Below, piece by piece: positions 1-12,200 of a stretch of 64,000 bases of DNA. Numbering within the stretch: position 1 is the first letter of the stretch; each line of letters opens with the position of its first letter. A model generated the notes under the pieces. That model did not search any database. It saw nothing but the letters and a program-made list of their open reading frames with translations, and had not been told where the DNA came from. Source of the stretch: Alosa alosa (lineage: Eukaryota; Chordata; Actinopteri; Clupeiformes; Clupeidae); contig NC_063191.1 in the NCBI RefSeq assembly GCF_017589495.1, positions 116,001-180,000 of the forward strand. Direction: 5' to 3'. A program made the translations under genes and the position numbers.

Positions 1-236
1 TTTTAATTGTTTTTGGCTGTTACTGCAAACAAAAATATTTTTAAGGATGGCCTAATGGCAAAATGTGTGAATGCTTGATAAGAAAATCGCCTCACATCCC
101 TCTCATGTAATCAATGAAAGTGTAGGAGTGTGTTTGTGTAGGAATGTGTTTGTGTGTGTAGGGGTGTGTGTGTGTGTGCGTGTAGGGGTGTAGGTGTGTG
201 TGTGTGTGTGTGTGTGTAGATGTAGCTCTCACCCAC
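1..236. other. rrp1 intron 15 with TG-rich repeats
   Basis: Downstream intron of rrp1. Positions 125-217 are an imperfect (TG)n tract with GTAGGAATGTG and TGTAGGGGTG variants. I find no coding exon in 1-124; a CAG acceptor-like string near position 22 on the minus strand does not continue the protein. Confidence 0.6.
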
Positions 237-304
237 CTGCTGTCTTGTTATTTTTTTAGTCCAAACGTCACTTTCTTTGCCTTTGACTGTGAAGTGTGAA
301 GACC
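237..304 (-). CDS. rrp1: rrp1 exon 15 with KVTF (PP1-docking type) motif
   Basis: 68 nt. Acceptor TCTTAGCAG|GGTC, donor GCAG|GTGGGT. Encodes GLHTSQSKAKKVTFGL and then reads into TAA because of a run of seven A (plus-strand T run at 251-257). With six A the frame would continue to the donor, so a one-base homopolymer error or allele is likely. KVTF is the RVxF-type PP1 docking motif reported for RRP1B. The next exon is outside the window. Confidence 0.75.
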
Positions 305-800
305 CTGCTAAGATAGAACACGTACACACACACACGCACAACACAAACCAAACAAAACAACGGCTTAAAATTGATTTGGAAAAGGCATCTCATCTCTCCT
401 GCATGTAGTCGTTCACAGATCCTACACAATGCTTTATGGAAAACATCACATGTTGCACACACGCACCGTTAAGACCCTTCAGATCTGAGCTACACAATGC
501 TTTATGACTCTCTCTCTCTCGCTCATAAGACCCTTCAGATCTGTGCTGCACAATGCTTTATGGCAAACTCTCTCTCGCTCTCATTTCCAAATTCAAAAGG
601 AGCTTTATTAGCATGACCATAACGTTGTACAGTATTGCCAAAGCATTTGGGTCAAATACATCAAATGGGGAGGAGAGGAGGGGGAAACACACAAATCACA
701 AATAAAACAGAATAATGATAATTGTACACAAATATGAATTATGAACTATGGCAATGGAGAAGGGTGTGTGTGTGTGTGTGTCTGCATGTTTGTGTGGGCA

Positions 801-833
<33 letters not shown>

Positions 834-3800
834 CTATGTATGAGTGTATGTTCATATTTAGATAATGTAAGTTTCACATCAGCAGGTCCTTTCATTATGG
901 CAGGAATATACGTATTGAGCGGCAAGGAGGAGACATTTCTCTTTCTCTCCAGTGAGGAATGAAAGCCTCTCCTCATCGCTCGCTTGCAGGAATTCAGGAG
1001 GACATTTGTCATCTTTTCAAAATAAGTTCTCCTAATGTCAACATATTTTGTGCACTGTGTCAGGAAGTGTATCTCTGTCTCTACTGTGTTCAGGTCACAG
1101 TGGTGGCACAGTCTAGTGTCTTTCGTCAGCCATGTTTGTCTGTGCCTTCCCACCTCTATTGCCAGGCTATGTTCACGGAGTCTGTACTTTGTCAGTGTGG
1201 TTCTCAGGTTTTTGTCTTGAATGTGTGTCAGGTAGGGTGCTAGCTGATATTCTCTGTTTAAGGCCAAATAGAATTGCATTTTACTTTGATTTTTTGTTTG
1301 ATTCTTCCAGTGGATTATGTAATTTTGTTTAATAGTTTTTGTAATTTGGTTTATCCTAATTTCAGTTGCTTTGTGATTCAGATGCTGCGGTGTCAGTGGG
1401 GAATTTGTGTGTGTGGAGTGGTCTGATGAGATCAAACTCAGGACCAGCTTAGTTAGGGGACATTTTTCTTTGTTCATCGCCTGGTACTGAAGGGCTTTAT
1501 AATGGAATGAGCAGGGGTCACTACTTTTCAGGTGTTTCCAGAATTTGATCGCTCTTTTCTGTATTTTTAGAATTAAAGGATATTGGCCTAGTTCAGCTCT
1601 GCAGGCATTGTTTGTGGCACATCTGTGTACTTTTAAGATGAATTTGTAAAACTCTGTATGGAGGGTTTCAATAGGGTGTTTTTCCCATTGATTGAAATCT
1701 TGGTTTGTAAGTGGGCCCCACACATCACTACAATAGAGGGCAATTGGTTCAACCACTGATTCAAAGATTTTCAACCAGATTTTGATTGGGATTTCTACAG
1801 GGATCTGCCGTTTTATGGCATAGAAAGCCCTGTGTGCCCTGTCTCAGATCATTCACTGCAACATTGAATTTTCCATTTGAGCTTATTTTTAGGCCTAAAT
1901 ATTTGTAGTCATTTGTGTGTGTGATAGTGTTTGTTCCTATTGTGAAATTATGTTTTTGTATCCGAGATCTGGATCTCTTTTCAAATACCATTATTTTGGT
2001 TTTATTTGGGTTTACTGCCAGGGCCCAAGTCTGGCAGTACTCCACCAGCAGATCTAGGTTTTGCTGCAATCCCTGTTGGGTGGGTGAGAGCAGTACCAGA
2101 TCATCAGCAAAGAGCAGTAGTTTGATCTCAGTGTCTTGTAGGGTAAGGCCGGGTGCTGTGGAGCTTTCAATGATTCTTGCTAATTCATTTATGTAAATGT
2201 TAATAAATAGGGTTGGGCTTAAGCAGCAGCCTTGTCTTACTCCACGTCCCTGGGATATGAAAGTTGTTCTTTTGCTTCCAACCTTTATTGCGCCTTTACT
2301 TCCTGTATACATTGATTTTATCAGGTCGTAGGTTTTACCTCCTACACCACTTTGTATAACTTTGTAGAATAAGCCTGTGTGCCAAATGGAGTCGAAAGCT
2401 TTTTTAAAATCAATAAAACAGGCGTAATTTGTTTCTTTTTGTTTTGGTTTACTTGTTTATCAATTAGGGTGTGTAATCTCTTTGTCTCTCTCTCTCACGC
2501 ACGATAAGACCCTTCAGATCTAAGCTACACAATGCTTTATGACAAACTCTCTCTCTCTCTCTCTCACGCACCGATAAGACCCTTCAGATCTGAGCTACAC
2601 AATGCTTTATGACAAACTCTCCCTCTCTCTCTCTCACGCACCGATAAGACCCTTCAGATTTGAGCTACACAATGCTTTATGACAAACGCGTCTCACACAC
2701 GCACACAGATGCACTCCAGTGGTTCTTCCATGTTTATTTTGGGGTGGCAGCACGGTATCAGCACAATGTGACCCACACACATTCGCGCACCCGCATGCGC
2801 ACACACACACACCACAGTATCAGCAAAATGTGACCCACACCCCTACACACGCACGCACGCACGCACACACGCACGCACACACGCACGCATATGCATACGC
2901 ACACACGCCACAGTATCAGCAAAATGTAGTTGGGGTGGTGCCACGGTATCAGAATCAGGGCAGATGCACAATGTAGTTACGGTTGCCTTTTGAATTATTT
3001 TGTCAACATATCCTCCCCCACTGGCTGCTGCTCACATTTCAATTTAACGATTTATTATCATGGCCCATTGAACTAGTCAGAGGTTATCATGGCCCGTTGA
3101 ACTAGTCAGAGGTTGTCATGGCCAGTCCAGTTGCACTCCACATAGGCTTATCATGTTGATGTAGCCCTATTTATTGTACATAGGCCTATCGTGTTGATGT
3201 AGCCCTATTTTGGCCTTTTGAGTTGATGCAGGGCTGTGCAATAAATCAAATTTTAATTTCAATCTCGATTTTGGCTCCAAATGATCACAAATACTGTATA
3301 ATTGAGAGAAAGCTATTATTTTGCCACGTTCCGTTTAGAAAGAGTGTTTCGGAAATAGGTACAATTCCCACTCTTACAGCGCACTGATTCACGCTGCTTC
3401 TTGAAGCCTAACTCTGTGTGTGTTTGTGTGTGTGTGTCTAACTGTGTGTTTGTGGGTGTGGGTGCATACCCACCTTTCCTCTGCAGAAAAGAGGCTTGGG
3501 AGGAGATGAACTCTGAAAGGAAATGAACTCGGAACCTGCCTTCTTCAGCTGCTTCTTCTAACACACACACACACAGCGCGCAAACACAAAGGCACACACA
3601 CATAAAAATGAAGCACTAGTGAATAGTGTCTTGAAAATCATACTGACAAAGTTTGTGTGTGTGTCCATTGCCAGAACCGCCCCTTAAAGAAGATTTTTGA
3701 GAACGTCAGCGAAGAGGTTGAAGCAAATACCTGCATCACCACGGTTACCAAGGAACTCCTGCAGTGGTGTGAGACGTGAACGAGGCTGAGCGGAAGATGA

Positions 3801-5749
3801 CCGCACATTTAAACCCAGCAAGGCAGACGCTACAGCTAAATGGATTCACATTTAAACCCAGCAAGGCCGACGCTACAGCTAAATGGATTCACATTTAAAC
3901 CCAGCAAGGCAGACGCTACAGCTAAATGGATTCACATTTAAACCCAGCAAGGCAGACGCTACAGCTAAATGGATTCACATTTAAACCCAGCAAGGCCGAC
4001 GCTACAGCTAAATGGATTCACATTTAAACCCAGCAAGGCAGACGCTACAGCTAAATGGATTCACATTTAAACCCAGCAAGGCCGACGCTAAAGCTAGGCA
4101 GACGCTACAGCTAAATGGATTCACATTTAAACCCAGCAAGGCCGACGCTACAGCTAAATGGATTCACCTTTAAACCCAGCAAGGCAGACGCTACAGCTAA
4201 ATGGATTCACATTTAAACCCAGCAAGGCCCAGCTACAGCTAAATGGATTCACATTTAAACCCAGCAAGGCAGACGCTACAGCTAAATGGATTCACATTTA
4301 AACCCAGCAAGGCCAGACGCTACAGCTAAATGGATTCACATTTAAACCCAGCAAGGCCGACGCTACAGCTAAATGGATTCACCTTTAAACCCAGCAAGGC
4401 AGACGCTACAGCTAAATGGATTCTAAGTTAGGCTAAATTAGCTTGTTGAGTTCAGCAAGGCAGACGCTACAGCTAAATGGACTCCAGGTTAGGCTACATT
4501 AGCTTGTTGAGATCAGCAAGGCAGACGCTACAGCTAAATGGACTCCAGGTTAGGCTACATTAGCTTGTTGAGTTCAGCAAGGCAGACGCTACAGCTAAAT
4601 GGACTCTAGGTTAGGCTACATTAGCTTGTTGAGTTCAGGTACAATGTGAATAAAAAAAAATTATGTCAGCTAAAAAAATAGACTTTCACTAATCAGAAGT
4701 TTCATGGTAGGTTCATTTATCAAGTAATTACAAATGCAACCTATATAATGCAACATTTAATTTGAAAAAGCTACTCGGAGTAGCCTGTGGTGTCTATTGA
4801 CTTCAGTTTACTCCATTTGAAGGTATTTGCGTAAAATAGCTTAAACTGTTGCAAAAATGTTGATGTTTGAAACTAGCACGGATATTTTTAGCCTCCAAGG
4901 TGGATAGGTTAATTTAGGTAGTAAGAATGTTTAGGTTACTGTAACTGAACACGTAAACAAAATGCTAAAGGATTTAGCGAAGGAGTATCAGTGTGGGACA
5001 GCAGCAGCTATGGCATTTTAATCTAATTAGCGTCACGATCATGCAGCAAAGTCTGCATATAGGTAGGTCCTGTAAGCAGTGGAGACACAACGGCTAAATT
5101 TAGGAGGGTTCCTGTACCAGCCCCGTTTACCTGGATAGTGGGACTGTAATGGTCTGTGGAGGTGTTGAGTATGGTGTTGAGTATGGTGTGATGGTGTTGA
5201 GTATGGTGCGATGGTGTTGAGTATGGTGCGATGGTGTTGAGTATGGTGGAGTATGGTGCAATGGTGTTGAGTATAGTGTGATGGTGTTGAGTATGGTGCA
5301 ATGGTGTTGAGTATAGTGTGATGGTGTTGAGTATGGTGCGATGGTGTTGAGTATAGTGCAACGGTGTTGAGTTTGGTGGAGTATGGTGTGATGGTGTTGA
5401 GTATGGTGGAGTATGGTGTTGAGTATAGTGTGATGGTGTTGAGTATGGTGCGATGGTGTTGAGTATAGTGTGATGGTGTTGAGTATGGTGCGATGGTGTT
5501 GAGTATAGTGCAACGGTGTTGAGTTTGGTGGAGTATGGTGTGATGGTGTTGAGTATGGTGGAGTATGGTGTTGAGTATAGTGTGATGGTGTTGAGTATGG
5601 TGTCGAGTATAGTGTGACTGTTGAGTATGGTGTCGAGTATAGTTTGACTGTGTTGAGTATGGTGGAGTATGGTGTGACTGTTGAGTATGGTGTGCTGGTG
5701 TTGAGTATGGTATATTAAATGTGTGTGTATATATGTGTGTGTGTGCGCA

Positions 5750-5781
<32 letters not shown>

Positions 5782-6018
5782 CATGTGTGTGTGTGCTCAC
5801 GTTACCTTCTGGTGCCCTCCTGTCTTTTCTTTCACTTCTCCATCCACCAATGTCTAGTGTGTGTGTAGTGTGTGTGTGTGTATAGTGTGTATAGTGTGTA
5901 TATAGTGTGCGTATATAGTGTGTGTATAGTGTGTATAGTGTGTGTGCATGTGTGTGTGTGCTCACGTTACCTTCTGGTGCCCTCCTGTCTTTTCTTTCAC
6001 TTCTCCATCCACCAATGT

Positions 6019-6055
<37 letters not shown>

Positions 6056-9000
6056 TATTAGTTATTGTGTGTGTGTATATATAGTGTCGTGATTATGGTG
6101 TATTATAGTGTGTGTGTGTGTGTAGTGTGCGTATAGAGTGTGTGTGTGTGTGTGTGTGTGTAGTGTGCGTATAGTGTGTATAGTGTGTGTGTGTGTAGTG
6201 TGCGTATAGTGTGTGTGTGCTCACGTTACCTTCTGGTGCCCTCCTGTCTTTTCTTTCACTTTTCCATCCACCAATGTCTTCTTCTTCACAGCATTGCTGA
6301 CAGCAACCATCTCTTCAGGTGTGTGTGTGTCTGTCGTGTCGAGAGTGTGTGTGTCCAACGTGTCGAGTGTGTGTGTATCGCTGCTTTCTTCTGGAGCCTT
6401 TACCACTTTCTTCTTTTTCTTTAGTGGCGTCTCTGTAATCACCTCATCTGCTATTGCTTCTTCAGGTGTGTGTGTGTCGCTGCTCTCTTCTGGAGCGTTC
6501 ACCACTTTTCTCTTCTTCTTCAGAGGGGTATCTCCGTTCACTTTGTCTGCACCTGGCGTCTCAGGTGTGTGTGCGTCTGTCGTGTCGAGTGTGTGTGTGT
6601 CGCTGCTCTCTTCTGGAGCGTTCACTACTTTCTTCTTTTTCTTTTTCTTTAGTGGCGTCTCTGTAATCACCTCATCTGTGACCTCAGGTGTGTGTGTGTC
6701 CAACGTGTCGAGTGTGTGTGTGTCCAACGTGTCGAGTGTGTGTGTGTCGCTGCTCTCTTCTGGAGCCTTCACTACTTTCTTCTTTTTCTTTTTCTTTAGT
6801 GGCGTCTCTGTAATCACCTCATCTGTGACCTCAGGTGTGTGTGTGTCCAACGTGTCGAGTGTGTGTGTGTCCAACGTGTCGAGTGTGTGTGCGTCGCTGC
6901 TCTCTTCTGGAACGTTCACTACTTTTCTCTTCTTCTTCAGAGGGGTATCTCCGTTCACTTTGTCTGCACCTGGCGTCTCAGGTGTGTGTGCGTCTGTCGT
7001 GTCGAGTGTGTGTGTGTCGCTGCTCTCTTCTGGAGCGTTCACTACTTTCTTCTTTTTCTTTTTCTTTAGTGGCGTCTCTGTAATCACCTCATCTGTGACC
7101 TCAGGTGTGTGTGTGTCCGTGTCGAGTGTGTGTGTGTCCAGCGTGTGTGTGTGTGTTGGCTGCTCTCTTCTGGAAACCTTCACTACTTTTCTTCTTTTTT
7201 CTTTTTTCTTTAGTGGCGTCTCTGTAATCACCTCATCTGTGACCTCAGGTGTGTGTGTGTCCAACGTGTCGAGTGTGTGTGCGTCGCTGCTCTCTTCTGG
7301 AGCGTTCACTGCTTTCTTCTTTTTCTTTTTCTTTAGTGGCGTCTCTGTAATCACCTCATCTGTGACCTCAGGTGTGTGTGTGTCCAACGTGTCGAGTGTG
7401 TGGCATTAAGCTGCTCTCTTCTGGAGCGTTCACTGCTTTCTTCTTTTTCTTTTTCTTTAGTGGCGTCTCTGTAATCACCTCATCTGTGACCTCAGGTGTG
7501 TGTGTGTCCAACGTGTCGAGTGTGTGTGTGTCGCTGCTCTCTTCTGGAGCGTTCACTGCTTTCTTCTTTTTCTTTTTCTTTAGTGGCGTCTCTGTAATCA
7601 CCTCATCTGCTATTGCTTCTTCAGGTGTGTGTGTGTCCGTGTCGAGTGTGTGTGTGTCCAACGTGTCGAGTGTGTGTGTGTCGCTGCTCTCTTCTGGAGC
7701 CTTCACTACTTTCTTCTTTTTCTTTTTCTTTAGTGGCGTCTCTGTAATCACCTCATCTGATATTGCTTCTTCAGGTGTGGGTCTGTCTGTCGTGTCGAGT
7801 GTGTGTGCGTCTGTCGTGTCGAGTGTGTGTGCGTCGCTACTTTCTTCTGGAGCCTTCACTACTTTCTTCTTTTTCTTTTTCTTTAGTGGCGTCTCTGTAA
7901 TCACCTCATCTGCTATTGCTTCTTCAGGTGTGTGTTCGTCTGTGACCTCAGCAGACTCAGGTATGTGTGTGTAAGCTGCTTCTAGACTGGGCTGCTGGTG
8001 ATGATGCGTTTCCTTTTCCTCCTTCCTGCTTCTCTTCTTCCTCTTCCTGGGTTTTCCTTCTGCTGGCTGCACTTCCCCTGCAATCCCTGCCTCTAATTGG
8101 CAACTTGCGGGAGCCTCTGTTATTGATTGGCTGGATTCAGAGGCCTCTCCCTCCTGCTGCTGCAGTGACACTGACGAACGGTCTGACATCACGCAGACAG
8201 TGTCCAACACAATAGGCTCATCTTCTGCAGGGGGCGTGGCCTGTAAGATAGAAGGCGTGTCTACCGTTTTCTCTGCAGGTGGATCCATAGTGGGAGCTGC
8301 TTCCTGTGTGGGCGTGTCCTCAGTAGGAGCTGCTTCCTGTGTGGGCGTGTCCTCAGTAGAAGTGGCTTCCTGTGAGGGCGTGTCTAAAGGTGTAACTGGT
8401 TCCTGTGTAGGCGTGTCCTCTGCAGGAGCTGCTTCCAGTGTGGGCGTGTCCTCAGCGGGAGTTGCTTCCGGTGTAGGCGTGTCCTCTGCAGGAGTTGCTT
8501 CCGGTGTGGGCGTGTCCTCAGCGGGAGTTGCTTCCGGTGTGGGCGTGTCCTCAGCGGGAGTTGCTTCCGGTGTGGGCGTGTCCTCTGCAGGAGCTGCTTC
8601 GGTCTTGAGCGTGTCCTCTGCGGAGCTGCTTCGGTGTGGCGTCGTGTCCTCAGCGGGGAGTTGCTTCCAATGTGAACGTGTCCTCAGCCGGGAGTTGCTT
8701 CCTATTGGGTAGTGTCCTCAGCAGGAGTTGCTTCCTGTGTGGGCGTGTCCTCAGCGGGAGTTGCTTCCTGTGTGGGCGTGTCCTCAGCAGGAGCTGCTTC
8801 CTGTGTGGGCGTGTCCTCTGCGGCAGTTGCTTCCTGTGTGGGCGTGTCCTCTGCGGCAGTAGCTTCCTGTGTGGGCGTGTCCTCAGCGGGAACAGCTTCC
8901 TGTGTGGGCGTGTCCTCAGCGGGAACAGCTTCCTGTGTGGGCGTGTCCTCAGCGGGAACAGCTTCCTGTGTGGGCGTGTCCTCAGCAGGAGCTGCTTCCT

Positions 9001-9157
9001 GTGTGGGAGTGTCCTCAGCGGGAACAGCTTCCTGTGTGGGCGTGTCCTTCTTCTTCTTCTTCTTCTTGTGTTTGCTCTTGTGGCCGCTTTCTTGTGTCTC
9101 TGCCTGGCCATCCTTCCCTGCAGGACCAGCAAACGCTCATCCAGTGAGACCGTGTGT

Positions 9158-9215
<58 letters not shown>

Positions 9216-12200
9216 GTGTGTGTGTGCGTGTGCGTGCGTAAGTGAGCGAATGAGTGATCAAATGTGTTCTTACCTACTGGTAATAGTCTACTGGCTAGGG
9301 TTAGTACACACATACACACACACACGTATACACACTAGGGCTGTAACTGTATCGAAACCGTAATCGCGACGCTCATATCCACGAACCTGTGTCGCGGTGT
9401 CTACACTCAACTTAATAGTACAACATTTGAAACAACACAGGGGGAGTTAAGACCCCCTCCTTGTTTTTTGAGTGCGGTGGCTGAGTTGAGAGGTGGGGCT
9501 ATGTCATCATAAAATTGCCGGCTGTGCCCTCTACACGCGTCTACACGGCAAAAGTTAGCCGGCGGTTTCAAAAATTCCCACTTCGGAACCCGGTTACAAA
9601 AACTATCGGTTACAGTCTCCTGAACTGCCGGCGTGGTGTACACGCAAGGTGTAACCAATAACAAAAATTCACCGGTTTAAAAAAAACAGCATTGTGTAGA
9701 CGGCCCCTAAAACGAGTTACAAGGTGTAAACTGTGACGGGTGTCAGTCCAGGACTGCACTTGTCCATGCCTTTTGGCAAATACCCCAAAAATATCAATAT
9801 TCAGACCTGAATATCTCCGATGAGCAACCTCCTTTTTTCAAAATTCCTTTGCCACATGAAAGGGCCATCTGTGGACTAGCCAGTGATGTCAAATACATAT
9901 TTACTGCAATGATTGGTTAAAAAATAATGTTAAGGTCATTTATGGTGGACAAATTAGGATATATGTTCATCAGTCATGTTTACTGATCAAATCCAAACTA
10001 GATTTAGTTGTCCTGAGTGCAATATATTCCTTAAAGCCCCCCTGTGTAAGAAATTCTCCCACCTAGTGGTTAGGAGTTACATAGCACCCAACGTCTCAAG
10101 TGCTACCTCGTTTAGAACTACGGGAGCAGTCACACATCAAAACTGGCACTGGTTCTGGACTCCCAGGCTCGTCGAAGCATAAACTTCTCTCTGAATAAGC
10201 AATAAAAACATATTAATAACATTTTGTGTACTATTTTATTGCCATTGCTTGTGTGATGCCAATGAAACACTCTTTCGGACACGGAATACATAGTTTCATT
10301 TTGTCTGTTAACTGAGCTAGCTAGCTAACTTTAGCACAGTAAACGGAAAGTAAATGGGAACAGCTAGTTATGTTCGCTACCTAGGTAGCAGCTAAGGACT
10401 TTAGTTAAACTTGTATATTGTTGCAATTCAAACTAACCTGAAATAACACACGTTCAGCAACTTTGTGGTAGTTTACTAGTCCTAGTACAACGATGTTAGG
10501 TTGTCAACTGTCTCTGGGTCTAGAAACTAGAGATCAAGTGAACCGGGGACATACATTGCTGAATGTAGGGAATTCTGCAGATGAATCCAAGCTATTTTTT
10601 TCTATGCATGCAGACGCCAAAGACTGAGCTGTATTTCGCATATGTCCATTGCTGGCCACCGTTATTTTAAAATGGCACACGGCGAGTCGACAGTGCGCTA
10701 TGTAAATGTAAATGAGGATTTCTAAGCCAATAGGTATGCTTCAATTTGGTGGTGGTGGTAATTAAACATGAATGGGGCCACATTTATGAATGGGAAATGT
10801 TGATTTTGTTAAATGTTGATTTTGCTAACAAACAACTGAAAACGTTACACAAGGGACCTTAAGATAACTGAAAGTGACATCATCGGGTGACATAAACCAG
10901 TATACCCGTAGGTCCAATTTCTGTGAATGTGATATCTCCAACATATCTCAGGGCTAGAAACAGTCACTTGGACCCAAAGAATAACTTGTAAGATTTTGGT
11001 AGACTGAGGTCAAAGGTCACTGAGCTTATGTACATCCCACTGTGGTGAATAAACCTCAACAAAATCCATGTCATCCAAATATTCACTTTGACTCACAGAA
11101 AACAGATCAACAAATCAAGTCAACGTCTAAGTCCTCACATTCTTGAGAAATGTATAGATCATAAATGCCTGTAGGGTGGGTTTTCCCCTGAAATTAGGTA
11201 CAAACATTCACTTGCACTTTCTTTGTCTTCAAACAGAATATTGCGGGAGCGGAAAAAGCAGTCCTGTGCAGACCTCTAACTCACCACAATTCAAACTCTG
11301 TGTGAACTTCCTGGGTTCTCGTGGGGAAACCGGACAGCACCACTATACAGGGGTTTCGTAGATGATTAGTAGAGTGAACCATTTTGGCAGGGGTGTTTTA
11401 ATGTATATCACTAGCATAGTGCTGGCAGGGGTGTTTTAATGTATATCACTAGCAGGGGTGTTTTAATGTACATCACTAGCATAGTGCTGGCAGGGGTGTT
11501 TTACTGTACATCACTAGCAGGGGTGATTTAATATATATCACTAGCATATTGATGGCAGGGGTGTTTTAATGTATATCACTAGCATAGTGCTGGCAGGGGT
11601 GTTTTAATGTACATCACTAGCAGGGGTGATTTAATATATATCACTAGCATATTGATGGCATGGGTGTTTTAATGTATATCACTAGCAGGGGTGTTTTAAT
11701 GTACATCACTACCAGGGGTGTTTTAATGTAAATCACTAGCATAGTGCTGGGCGCTAAACCAGTGCACACCATATACCGGTTTATATTTTAGATATGTATT
11801 TTTAATATACCGCCATACCGGTGCATATTTACGTTATGATATGTATTTTTAATATATCGCCATACCGGTGTATTGGATTACACAATGTTTGGAACGCTGC
11901 GCCACGCGACACTGTTTCAGACGGGACTGTTTTCAATGTTGTGCTTCTAAACACGCACGCCCGCATGATGCGACTGTGAGCCGTGGTGAGGGTAAACACA
12001 AAACACGTAGTATGACCCTTAAGGTTTTCCCCTGAAGTATGACCCTTAAGGTTTTCCCTTGAAGTATGACCCTTAAGGCTCAATTTTTCCTTAGGTAAGG
12101 GATTTATTTAAGGGTGTTGTACAGAATACCTTAAATTGTTTCTTTAACCCTTAGAACCCTAAGCTGTTTTTAGGGCATTTTCACTACCTTTATTCATAAG

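Noticed and set aside
5023..5965. Minus-strand open frames of STPSHHTQHH repeats
   Set aside because: Product of a 20-bp minisatellite that happens to lack stops; open in more than one frame, no start context or homology.
6213..7409. Long plus-strand open frame rich in FFFFFFF and SSGVCVS
   Set aside because: Reverse reading of the lysine-rich rrp1 exon 13 repeat; the minus strand joins conserved exons with correct splice sites.
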